The position numbers and the translations under genes were made by a program. A model generated the notes under the pieces. The model saw only the letters and a program-made list of their open reading frames with translations, was not told the origin of the DNA and made no database searches. This document shows, in pieces, positions 1-9,488 of a DNA stretch of 64,000 bases. Within the stretch, counting starts at the first letter, position 1. Each line of letters begins with the position of its first letter. This DNA is from Takakia lepidozioides (Eukaryota; Streptophyta; Takakiopsida; Takakiales; Takakiaceae), in NCBI GenBank assembly GCA_030704615.1, contig CM060733.1, positions 55,366,001-55,430,000 of the forward strand, read 5' to 3'.

Positions 1-1088
1 TCGCCTCAATCAAAGGTGGTCGTCCTGGAGGGCTCCCCTGCTGCTAGCCCTAGTAAGAAACAGAAAGCCCGTGAGAGGGCAAAAGAGAGGGCAAAAGAAC
101 AGACGAGACAGAATGCTAGCCAGGAGGAAAGAGAAAAGGCAGCTGAAGAGGCCAGGGGTGCCCAAATGACAGATGCCAATGTAAGCGAGGGACGCACAGA
201 GACGGTGGATCCCTCCGAGACACCACAGAGAGGCAGTAACACACCGGTTAGACCATCGCGGGCAAGAGCAGCCCCCGCAATTACCCATACGGTGGAGAGT
301 GGAGGAGAGGAAAGAACACCTGAAAGAGCACGGATTGTGCAAGTTCGAGGTGAAGCCAAGGAGAGGGCAGTAGAGACGGGGAGAGTGCTGGAGGTGGTTT
401 CGCAGGTGGCTGACCCTATTGAGGAGGACAACAGGGAGCTTTCTGACCAGGATGACATCCTCCCGGACATCCCCAGGCCCCAAACCCGGAGCATACAGGC
501 TGGATTTGGCGGTCCTGCTGGGCTGCCGGAAAACCCCTCTGCAGCAGACGTCATGTCTGAGGCGGATATGAAGTTGGCCGCTGCCAAGATGTTGGAGGCA
601 ACCCACAGCAACATTGGCAGGGTGCTGGGGGGCATGGTGTACCCGGCCAAGCTTCGAATTCCCCTTTGCCGCTTGGTGTCATTGCAGGTGGTGAGACCTG
701 CCCTCCCAGGCGATATCGACAAGCTGAAATTCTCTTTCCGGGATGGATATCGAATGGGGTCTGCCGCGTTTTACGTTTCCATTGAGAACGACCACGGAGC
801 TTCCCGTGCCCACACTTCCGATGAGGTGGACAAATGGGGTCCCCATTGGCAAACGCGAAATGAGGAGTTCGAGAGATCGATTGCTAGTGATCCTCTTTTC
901 CAGCACTTGTCCGGTAAGATGTTCTACGTGTGGGACGGCAATCATCGCCTCCTGGCATGGATGGAGCACATTGCCCAAGCCCACCCCAACGACCTCGATT
1001 GGCATTTCGCCGTGGATTATGTTGTGCTGAAGGTTGCGGGGCCCAAAGATCGCAGTCTTCTCAAAGCTGCAATGGCCGACATCAACTC
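1..1088 (+). pseudogene. ParB-like/methyltransferase-like element protein, copy A, 5' coding exon
   Basis: The frame is open from base 1, so the true start lies outside the window. The first ~180 residues are charged low complexity (Lys/Arg/Glu-rich, then acidic). From about residue 190 a globular domain follows with the ParB/sulfiredoxin pattern: IPLCRLVSL, an Arg, a helix, FYVSIEN, then the signature VWDGNHRLLAW (about nt 930-962), ending in YVVLKV. In prokaryotes this fold is often fused to beta-class DNA methyltransferases, and the methyltransferase-like part of this gene is found at 38.7-39.8 kb. The exon stops at a GTAAGC donor (1089), exactly where copy B has GTAAGA. Its next exon starts at 36191, joining as N-S-V-T-E-N. 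The intron is filled by nested retrotransposons. I call it a pseudogene because the downstream exons carry stops and frameshifts. The ParB-like call is from pattern and context; ATP/CTP binding or nuclease activity is unproven. Confidence 0.72.
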
Positions 1089-1151
1089 GTAAGCTACAAC
1101 CCCTCTCGCTTTTGGACTTTGAATTTGGAAGTCATTTCATTGCAAATCCTC
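1089..1151 (+). other. Start of copy A intron 1 up to retrotransposon insertion point
   Basis: A GT donor is followed by short non-coding sequence to base 1151, where the retrotransposon LTR begins. The intron resumes at about 36132 (CCTCATATATG...) and ends at the acceptor at 36190. The bases before the insertion end in TCCTC and those after it begin CCTCAT. This fits a 5-bp target duplication with two bases lost at the right-hand LTR edge. Confidence 0.6.
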
Positions 1152-1859
1152 TGTCGTGCGCATACATATCGCTACACAACTACATCGCTGTCCAAAACCA
1201 CACAACACATGTGCACACCACACACTAGTATACCACTAGTCTACCACTAGTCCAGCCACTAGTTTAACCACTAGGCTACAACTAGTCAGTCACTAGGCTG
1301 CCACTATGCTGCCCACTATGGCAGTCACTAGTCCACACAATGATAAAGAAGAAGAATACAAGCACAAGCTCATGCGAGCTCACAAAGCTGAAGCATAAAC
1401 TCATGCATATATAACCTCATCACTCAAATACAAGTCAAGCCAAGTGCACCCCACGCCATGGGGAATCCACACTACGGCGCCATAGCTAGGCGCGGTGAGG
1501 CTCAACTCGAGAAAGATGAGCCTCCCGCGCTTGCCGTGAAGATAACCACTCCAGGGCCTAAATCTGCCTTGACCCCTGGATTGACACTTGGGCCAATCCC
1601 AAATATCAATATGTAAAAGCTAGCTATTTCCTAGCTAGTTTCACACTAGTGGTAAAATAACTTGACAGCTGTCGTGCGCATACATATCGCTACACAACTA
1701 CATCGCTGTCCAAAACCACACAACACATGTGCACACCACACACTAGTATACCACTAGTCTACCACTAGTCCAGCCACTAGTTTAACCACTAGGCTACAAC
1801 TAGTCAGTCACTAGGCTGCCACTACGCTGCCCACTATGGCAGTCACTAGTCCACACAAT
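1152..1859 (-). repeat. 3' LTR block of copy 1 with internal duplication
   Basis: Segment X (1152-1339, beginning TGTCGTGCGCATAC) is followed by segment Y (1340-1669, containing a TATA motif on the minus strand and ending ...AACTTGACA at 1667), then X again (1670-1859). X is itself made of degenerate CCACTAGT-type short repeats. Read on the minus strand the block starts TGTGTGG just after a purine-rich AGGGGGGCGA tract (rc of about 1860-1870), a plausible polypurine tract, and ends ...CGACA. The X-Y unit also has TGTCAAG...ACGACA ends, so the exact LTR borders (about 516 or 707 bp) are uncertain. The same X-Y-X arrangement recurs at 8312-9004. Confidence 0.7.
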
Positions 1860-2117
1860 CGCCCCCCTAGCTGGTGCTTAGGTCCCTCTAAGTCCAGGTA
1901 GCCACAAGATGTGATAGTGACCATAGCCTCACTAAGTCCTCCACCACTATCCCTACTACACTCAAACTCGATAGATCAAGAGGCCGGGTGCAAGAGTTGC
2001 CCCATCATTAGTCGCCGTCTTGCAACCTATGAACTTGAGCTTGGGATCTCATGTATTGACTCCTATGAGCTTGGCCTCCCATGTCTTGTTAGCTGCCTCC
2101 AGTCATGTCCACTGCCA

Positions 2118-3500
2118 CTATCCCAAGCAGTGTGGACACAACCAATCTCCGTCAGGAACCTTCTCAAGAGGTGGTGTCAAGCATCCCATATGCCAACCCC
2201 TTGAGCATCGATCACACACCAGCATGGTGGCTGCCCCTTTGGCAGACCCACAGAGCATGCACCTCAAACCTGCAGGTACCACTGCCAAGTTTGGGTCAAC
2301 TCTGCCATCGACATTGGGAAGGTGACATGGCGCACAATTACGCACATGGTCCTTCCAAGTCATGTCATCCCGACCCTCCAAGATCAGGACCCCTGAGGGC
2401 AACACCTCTCGAACCCTCAGAATAACACGCCCTGCAGTAACATCCAGAGTCGTAGGAGCAGTCTGCTGCAAATAAACATAGTCACCAAGGCTAAACCTCC
2501 GAACCCCAGGACGATATCCTCCACCACGTATAGTGGCATACCTCAACGTATCACGGTGCTGTGCAATGGCAAGGTTCTCAAAAGCCATGGGCATGACTTT
2601 CTTGAACAACTCTGCACGCTGATCACATGCACGTACCCACACGTCCGGATCGTCAAGGTTAAGGACTTGAGCAGTGTCCCTACGAATGGCTGCAGGCAAA
2701 TCCGGCTCTCGGCCAAAGAGAAGAAATATGGTGAGAAGGAGGCAAGTGATGCTTGTTTGCTGAACCTGTAGCCCATGGCTAACCAAGGAACCTGAAGATC
2801 CCAATCTCCTAGGTGTCCCTTCTGCAAGCCATACTTGCGCAAACCCCTCTTCACCGTCTGAACAACTCTCTCTGCTAAGCCATCGGCCTCAGGATGATCC
2901 CGAGAAGTGGTGCGGTGGTCTATCAAGGCTTTATCACACAAAGCCTGAAACTCCCCCAAGAACTCTCTCCCTTGGTCCGTGAGTACCTCAGCTGGAGCAC
3001 CAAATCGGCTAAGCACACGATCCAAGAATGCATACGCAGCCCCCTCACTAGCCTTGTCAGGCAATGGAACCAACTCAATCCACTTGGAGAAGTGCTCCAC
3101 CATCACCAACACATATCTGTGGTGGCGCATAGTCAGTGGCAACGGTCCTGCGAAGTCAAGACTCCATCTGTAGCCCAATCCCATGATAGGTAAAGGATGC
3201 AACTGTGGTGTAGGGGCGTTAAACGAAGCACGCACCCTGTCACACACCATGCACCTAGCCACAAACTGTTGCACCTCTGTATGCATACCACGCCACCAAT
3301 ACTGCCCCTGTAGTAAACTGTGAGTGCGTCGCACTCCAAAATGCCCCAACTCCTCATGGGCATGCCGCACTAACCGTGCACGCTGTGTGGGGTGAGGCAC
3401 AATCCTCACCCGACCACCCTCCCACACTCGAAGTAGGTGTATCCCCTCCCACTTGAACCTCTTGGCTCGTTGCAGGATCCGATCCCTCTCCCCTGGCAGT
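2118..3500 (-). pseudogene. Integrase with C-terminal PHD finger (copy 1)
   Basis: The integrase starts with an HHCC zinc-binding segment (H-x3-LGH ... ARCMVCDR). The catalytic core follows with Asp in SLDFAGPL, Asp in LTDQGREF and Glu in HPEADGLAE, the D,D-35-E pattern. A GDYVYLQQ stretch resembles the SH3-like C-terminal region of Ty3/gypsy integrases. Instead of a chromodomain the protein ends in a canonical C4HC3 PHD finger at about 2125-2300: CMLC ... CDRC ... WHMGC ... DGDWLCPHC, with a stop just after. PHD fingers of this type usually bind histone H3 tails, so the domain may steer integration. The frame changes near 2720, where copy 1 lacks one G present in copy 2 (9846-9850), so this copy is broken. 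Confidence 0.85.
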
Positions 3501-4301
3501 CACAATGGCTGTCGTGTCTCCCGTGCGGAGGTAGTCCAACACAGCCGAATCCTCATGTATATCTCTGGCACCACCTAGGTCATCACTAGCCTCAGGGTCC
3601 TCAGACACTCCGTCTACAGTCATCCATGTTGTAGGTCCAATCTGACCTCGCGATGCCAAGATACACAAAAATGCAGATGCGTGCCATCCCGGCACCATCT
3701 CCTCGTCCGTCTCACCATGCCACCGAGCTCCAGTGTCATCCTGCTGGCTCATGCATGGATTGCGACTCAATCCATCCGCATCCCGATTGACCAAACCCGG
3801 TCCATGCACAACTTGAAAGTCATACTCCTGGAGTATAAGTGCCCACCGTGTAAGCTTCCCCGTAAGCTTGTCTGACTCCATCAACCACTTGAGTGGCTGG
3901 TGATCCGTGACAAGGGTGAAAAGATTGCCGTATAGATAGCACCTGAAGTGTGCCACGGCCCACACTGCAGCTAAGCACTCTCCCTCATATGAGCTGTACT
4001 TAGCCTCTGCAGCGTTGTTCGAGCGGCTAGCGTAAGCCACTACGAACTCTCTTCCCTCATCATCCACCTATGTGAGCACCGCTCCAAGCCCCAGCATGCT
4101 CCAATCCGTATGCAGCTGAAAGGGACGCCCCCTGATAGGTCGTCTCAAGATAGGCGCCGAGGTCAACCTCGCCTTGAGCTCTTGAAAAGCTCGTTCCTGC
4201 TCATCTTCCCACTGCCACTCCTGGTCCACCTTGGTCGGCTTGGTTAGAGCCTTTGCAATGGTACTAAATCCCTTGACAAACCGTCTATAATAGTTTGCCA
4301 A
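3354..4301 (-). pseudogene. RNase H and connection region (copy 1)
   Basis: This segment continues the polyprotein from reverse transcriptase. Signature pieces are LTSAPILRRP, then VVAYASRS, YEGECLAAVWAVAHFR (catalytic Glu), TDHQPLKWL (catalytic Asp) and LTRWALILQEYDF, followed by NRDADGLSRNP. All are standard for Ty3/gypsy RNase H. A TAG stop at about 4068-4070 interrupts the start of the domain. In copy 2 the same codon reads CAG (V-L-T-Q-V-D-D-E), so this is a point mutation. A linker of about 130 residues leads to the integrase zinc finger. Confidence 0.85.
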
Positions 4302-5220
4302 CCCATGAAAGCTCGAACTCGGCTCAGATCCGTGGGGCGTGGAATTTGTGCAATGGCCTCTACCTTAGTCTGCTGTACCCCCAATCCTCCAGGATATATC
4401 ATGTGACCCAGATACTCAATCTGGTTGTGGAAAAACTTGCACTTCCCCGGATGCAACTTCAATCCGTGCGCTCTCAAGCGCTCCAATACCACCTGAAGGT
4501 GTCTCTTATGCTCCTCCATCGTAACACTAAAGATGATGATGTCATCTATGTAGCACCGAGCAAAGTCCACCCCTGCTAGAATCCTATCCATGACTCTCTG
4601 AAACTCTGCAGGAGCATTCTTAAGCCCAAATGGTAAGAACCGCCACTGATATAGGCAATCCTTGCCGTGCTCATTGATCCCCCAGAATGTCGTCTTCTGC
4701 TTGTCCGCCTCCTTGATTGGCAACTGGTGATATCCGGATCGTAAATCCAAAGTGCTAAAGGCCTTAGCATGCCCGATGGCATCAAAGATCTCCTCTGGTG
4801 TTGGCATGGCATACTTATCGGACTTGGTCTGACGATTTACAGGCCGGTAATCACCGCACATACGTCTCTCCGTCCAATTGCCATAGACATCCTTCTTGGC
4901 TGGCATCACTGTGGCTGAAGCATACTCTCCACCAGAGAGCTCCACCAAACCTGCCTCCCAGAGATCTTGAGTCCTCATCTGAATCAAAGACCTCTCCATG
5001 TCACTGTATCTATAGGGTCTCCGAAAGATTGGCGTGTCAGTGGCCAACTCAATACGGTCTCTTGACCCTTCAGTGCTCCCAAGTCCTTCAAACTGAAGGC
5101 AAAGCAATTCCTGTAAGCCCTCAGGAACCGCCGTATACGTCGTCTCTCTCCTCCGGTGACAATGGGTCCAATGTCAGGCTCCCAATTGTCCTCCGTAACT
5201 ACAACCTTAAGTCCAGTGGG
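4244..5220 (-). pseudogene. Reverse transcriptase (copy 1)
   Basis: Ty3/gypsy reverse transcriptase palm and fingers motifs are present in order: MCGDYRPVNRQT, DLRSGYHQLPI, FLPFGLKNAPAEFQRVMD, the active site CYIDDIIIFS (YxDD box), then HPGKCKFF and IEYLGHMI. It lies directly downstream of the methyltransferase region and upstream of RNase H. The upstream linker (about 5100-5220) carries the usual pre-RT aspartate-rich segment, but with an apparent frame change near 5060-5110 relative to copy 2 (GQEIRIELATD). Another frame change near 4290 breaks the thumb/connection. The domain identity is secure; the gene is non-functional. Confidence 0.88.
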
Positions 5221-5250
5221 CTTAGAGGTAGAGGACGCGTCCCGTGGTTG

Positions 5251-6612
5251 CTATGCTGCAACCTCTTGAGCAGTACTCCCTACCTGCTCAGTCAATGACA
5301 AGGCATCATCCTGCCCCATCATCTCATCCTTGAGGACCTCCTCAACTCGAGAAGAATCCCCAACCTCATCCATCACAGCCGCCTTGGCTGCCAACTCCCT
5401 CTGAACCTCGAGCACCTCCCACGTATGCCATGGATGCATGCACCCCGTGGTCCTCATATGCTCGCCCCCACTCACTGCCTGTACCGTCTTGGTAGGCAGA
5501 GAGACCATTGAGGGAAGTGTATTCCGCACTCTGCGTTGCTCAGCTAGAGCCAAGCTGATAATCCAGGTCAAGCAATTGAGATCCATTGCTTGCCCCAACA
5601 CTTGACGACGTGATGCCTCAGAAAGAGACGACACCGCTGTGGTACCAGTGGTAAAACCCATTGCCCGCTCACGCTCGTCAGCATTAGGCTCCACTAACTG
5701 CTGCAACTGAGCATCCCACAGGAGGCCAGGTCCACTATTCCGGAAAGCATGCGATCCTGGGAAGCTGAGCAGTGTAGGTAATGCTGCTCGTGGTTGACCC
5801 ACCTTGTTGACCACTGCCAAAGGCGAACGGTCATCGTGTCTCACACGTTGAGACTGCCTCCCTGTGTCCAGAATGTTATCCACTGTGAGATATGCTGGCC
5901 GTTGCACCCCATCAAATGCACGCTTGAGCAGTGCGGGTGGCATCATGTTAGTCCACCATAGCCGTGGACGATGAGCCCGTGACCCCACTGTAGCTGCATC
6001 TAGCAACACTGCTGACCCAAGCCACGACCGGACTTGATGCACACTGGCCATCACCCTGGCCCGAGAATCGCCCATCAGTGGCACATTCTTCAAGATGTAT
6101 GCTGGAGATACAGCTTGATGAAGCTGCAAGTGGCGCAAAACCCGCACCATCTCCCAAAACAGACCCGACCTCGAGTCTCGCAATCCATTGCCATGCCCGG
6201 CTGATGAATGCCCTTGGCAGGGCCAACCTGCCACTACCAGATCAATGGAGCCAACCCGCTCCAAATCCTGCGCCCCCAGCAACAAAATGTCTGCTGGCAA
6301 GGCCTGCTGATATCCACAAATTGCAGACACCGACAACAACTCAGGGTACCGCTGCACCAACTGAGCAACATGGCGAAGTGAAACGCGTCGTGCAGTCTCA
6401 TCCCTCTCCACATACAGGTAACGCCGAACTCGTACACCTGCCTGTAACACAGCAGCCAATCCGGTGCTAATCCCGCCAAACAAGTCCAGAAGACAAATGC
6501 CTTCATCCGGAGACTGCCACACAATAGGTGTGGTGTCCAATGGAGACAATTGAGGTGGTCCTGGTGCAATCCCCACACTCTCCTCCTCTCCTGACGGTAC
6601 AAAAGCCTCCAC
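5251..6612 (-). pseudogene. Cytosine-C5 DNA methyltransferase domain in retrotransposon (copy 1)
   Basis: An open frame of about 453 codons lies between protease and RT and carries the C5-methyltransferase motifs in canonical order: motif I LLDLFGGISTG, motif IV GWPCQGHSS with the catalytic Cys, the motif VI position, motif VIII/IX-like AHRPRLWWTN, and a terminal motif X-like RRQVLGQAMD. The spacing and the VLLDAATVGSRAHRPRLWW block resemble DNMT3/DRM enzymes more than DNMT1/CMT. The unpermuted order favours a DNMT3-like origin over DRM. In this copy motif VI reads LKNVPLM where copy 2 has LENVPLM, so the catalytic Glu of ENV is lost. A TAA codon at about 6613 separates it from the protease frame; copy 2 has Trp there. 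It is therefore a dead copy of a once complete domain. Confidence 0.88.
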
Positions 6613-7452
6613 TTAGGCTTGTTGCACCCGTCGATCAGCATCCCGCTGCAAATCCTTGCTCGTGCCCCACAATGGAGTCTGAGCAACCATGGTAGGCAAC
6701 TCCGCCATACCATACATGTCATCCTGCTCTCCCGGAGGTGGTACATCCTCTGAATGAGCATTGCCCTCAAGCAACTCTCTAGGCCAACTCACTGCCGCTG
6801 TGAATGCTGCTAGTGTCGGCATCTTGCCTCGCTGGGCAACCGCAACTCCTCCTATGAACGTCACAGGGAGCTGCACACGCCGGCCCTCCCCTGACTCCCA
6901 TGCAGGCCTATAGGAAGCTGACTCCTCCCAAAATCCCAGGGTGAAGCCCATGGGGTACAACACTGCCCCACCAACCAGGACATCGTATGAGACTGCGTCT
7001 GTCACAATGGCCTTGGCTCGCATCACTGAGCCATCTGTAGGGTGATCCGGCCGTAGTCTGATAGCCAACTCATGCCGTGTCATGCCCCGAGCCTGCTCCG
7101 ATCCTCCCAGAGACGTCTGTATCTGGAAAGGACAAGGCTCCATATCCGCCTCCGTGAGGCCCAAGCCTGTAATAGCAGCTCTGCCCAGCATCAGTGGCTG
7201 AGCTCCCGAGTCCAACAAGACTCGCAGTGGCCGGTACCTCTTGCCTGCCGGTCCACTCAAACAGAGAATGTCATCCTGGTTGTCTAACATGACAACTCCA
7301 GGTGTCACCATGGCGCGCTCAATGGCTGGCCTAGCTGGCAGCTCCATCAACCTGGCAGCTGCAGCTTGCCATGGCGCCGCTGTGGCAGTCTTGACCCTCA
7401 AATCCGAGGATCCCTCCGGCACTACACCTCCCACTATCTCCGCAGAAGATGG
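6613..7452 (-). pseudogene. Aspartic protease region (copy 1)
   Basis: This is the retropepsin-like part of the polyprotein. The active-site loop reads VLLDSGAQPLMLGR (DSGA variant of D[ST]G), followed by GLGL and an ILG-type strand, SYDVLVGG. The frame is open from 7545 to the stop at 6613. The true retrotransposon sequence ends near 7452 (…CGCAGAAGATG), and the codons above that come from the inserted DNA. In copy 2 the equivalent region is continuous with gag. Confidence 0.75.
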
Positions 7453-8311
7453 GCAAGAGAGGTAAATTTCATACTTTGCAAACATTTGTATTTCATATTT
7501 TTGAAGAGGATGGTTTGCGATCCCAAACGTGACAACTTTGTTCACAAGGCCACTCTGAGTTTCAACGAGGTCGATACTCTATTGCAGCGGGATACAACAC
7601 ATGGGTAGCATCAACTATGCAATGTGGTATGTGGACGACCATGCTATGAAATGTGAAATTCAAATCAATTCGTTTGCAACATCGTCGGCGGTGCAATGAT
7701 ATGGCCTCCCTTATCCCTCCATTATGCTTCCAACTATACTGAATGAGCTCTGAGTGGCAACTTTTAAAAGCACATGCATCATTGCACCGTTGGAAGTCTA
7801 CATGTCTTCCTGTCGCTATGCACTGCAATCATCTTTTGAAGATGATCCTAACTCTCATTGTTATTTGGGGAGGGAGCAAGATCTTCCTGTGGCAACCTCT
7901 ATGGCGCACACTTTGTGAGGATATTTTCTCGTCCTCGCAATTGTAAAAGTGAAACAAACATTTGTAATTGCACAATGTTGGATGCTACAATTGTAGGCCA
8001 TGGTAGTCTTGATTGTATTCAGCCAAGGATTCCCTGCATTAATCCCACGGTCATAGGACCATCCTCGGTTATAGGCGGCGTATGTTAATGCTGACTTGGC
8101 AGATGATGGCGCAGTGCCACATCATCATTTGCCGCCACATCATCCTGCTGACATCATGCTCACTCCACGTCAGCGTGGGTGCAGGCTCACGCCATGTCAC
8201 TCCTGCGTGAGTGTACGCTCGCGCGCTCACACGCAAGGCTCATGCCATTGCGTCGTTGACGCCATGTCAGCAATGTTTCCCACGTAGAAGACTTAATTCC
8301 GCGGAAGTCGC
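7453..8311. other. Unassigned segment between retrotransposon copies 1 and 2
   Basis: I recognise no coding motif. The segment matches neither retrotransposon copy. It is flanked on the left by the break in copy 1 and on the right by the LTR of copy 2. The simplest reading is that it is the left arm of the inserted DNA element whose main body is 17393-31020, cut off by the later insertion of copy 2. Around 8100-8155 it contains several related GCCACATCATC / GATGATGG motifs in direct and inverted orientation. I could not find a convincing terminal inverted repeat; only an 8-base ACTTTGCA is shared with the reverse complement of the right junction near 31020. Confidence 0.45.
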
Positions 8312-9004
8312 TGTCGTGCGCATACATATCATACACAACTACATCGCTGTCCAAAACCACACAACACATGTGCACACCACACACTAGTATACCACTAGTC
8401 CACCACTAGTCCAGCCACTAGTCCAACCACTAGGCTACAACTAGTCAGTCACTAGGCTGCCACTATGCTGCCCACTATGGCAGTCACTAGTCCACACAAT
8501 GATAAAGAAGAAGAATACAAGCACGAGCTCACAAATCTGAAGCATAAACTCATGCATATATAACCTCATCACTCAAATACAAGTCAAGCCAAGTGCACCC
8601 CACGCCATGGGGAATCCACACTACGGCGCCATAGCTAGGCGCAGTGAGGCTCAACTCGAGAAAGATGAGCCTCCCGCGCTTGCCGTGAAGATAACCACTC
8701 CAGGGCCTAAATCTGCCTTGACCCCTGGATTGACACTTGGGCCAATCCCAAATGTCAATATGTAAAAGCTAGCTATTTCCTAGCTAGTTTCACACTAGTG
8801 GTAAAATAACTTGACAGCTGTCGTGCGCATACATATCGCTACACAACTACATCGCTGTCCAAAACCACACACATGTGCACACCACACACTAGTATACCAC
8901 TAGTCCACCACTAGTCCACCACTAGTCCAACCACTAGGCTACAACTAGTCAGTCACTAGGCTGCCACTATGCTGCCCACTATGGCAGTCACTAGTCCACA
9001 CAAT
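8312..9004 (-). repeat. 3' LTR block of copy 2
   Basis: This is the same X-Y-X organisation as 1152-1859. X is 8312 to about 8500, Y follows and ends AACTTGACA at 8816, and X repeats at 8819-9004, followed by the same purine-rich (minus strand) AGGGGGGCG tract. It differs from copy 1 by small indels and a few substitutions. Confidence 0.75.
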
Positions 9005-9188
9005 CGCCCCCCTAGCTGGTGCTTAGGTCCCTCTAAGTCCAGGTAGCCACAAGATGTGATAGTGACCATAGCCTCACTAAGTCCTCCACCACTATCCCTA
9101 CTACACTCAAACTCGATAGATCAAGAGGCCGGGTGCGTCGCCGTCTTGTAACCTGTGAACTTGAGCTTGGGATCTCATGTATTGACTC

Positions 9189-9488
9189 CTATGAGCTTGG
9201 CCTCCCATGTCTTGTTAGCTGCCTCCAGTCATGTCCACTGCCACTATCCCAGCAGTGTGGACACAACCAATCTCCGTCAGGAACCTTCTCAAGAGGTGGT
9301 GTCAAGCATCCCATATGCCAACCCCTTGAGCATCGATCACACACCAGCATGGTGGCTGCCCCTTTGGCAGACCCACAGAGCATGCACCTCAAACCTGCAG
9401 GTACCACTGCCAAGTTTGGGTCAACTCTGCCATCGACATTGGGAAGGTGACATGGCGCACAATTACGCACATGGTCCTTCCAAGTCAT
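9189..9488 (-). pseudogene. PHD finger at integrase C-terminus (copy 2)
   Basis: The C4HC3 motif of copy 1 is conserved residue for residue (CMLC, CDRC, WHMGC, WLCPHC). It sits downstream of the integrase core in the same relative place. One A is missing just after the finger compared with copy 1, so the stop is read through for about 25 codons. Retention of all eight metal ligands in both copies suggests the finger was part of the active ancestor. Confidence 0.85.

Larger units (their letters stand above)
1152..7452 (-). mobile_element. Ty3/gypsy-type retrotransposon copy 1, 3' portion (LTR, PHD, IN, RH, RT, MTase, PR)
   Basis: This is a minus-strand LTR element. From right to left it holds protease, cytosine-C5 methyltransferase, reverse transcriptase, RNase H, integrase, a PHD finger and the 3' LTR. 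The RT-RH-IN order is that of Ty3/gypsy (Metaviridae-type) elements. The element breaks off at about 7452 in the protease leader. The matching gag resumes at 31021 within about ten bases of the same point, judged against the uninterrupted copy 2 (around 14535-14560). The two segments are therefore read as one ~11.4 kb element split by a later insertion. The copy is dead: stops at 6612/6613 and 4068, a one-base frameshift near 2720, and a damaged methyltransferase motif. Confidence 0.85.

Noticed and set aside
2118-2330. Chromodomain at the integrase C-terminus
   Set aside because: The Cys/His spacing is that of a PHD finger; there is no aromatic-cage chromodomain sequence.
4295-6470. Plus-strand open frames across the pol region
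   Set aside because: They are shadows of the minus-strand retrotransposon genes and carry no motifs.
7453-7500. Terminal inverted repeat of the inserted DNA element (ACTTTGCA near both junctions)
   Set aside because: Only eight bases match, not exactly at the junctions, and no target duplication is visible; kept only as something to check.
8305-8311. AGTCG target-site duplication of retrotransposon copy 2 (also near 17390)
   Set aside because: The right end lacks an LTR, so a five-base match could be chance. It is noted in the feature but not used as evidence.
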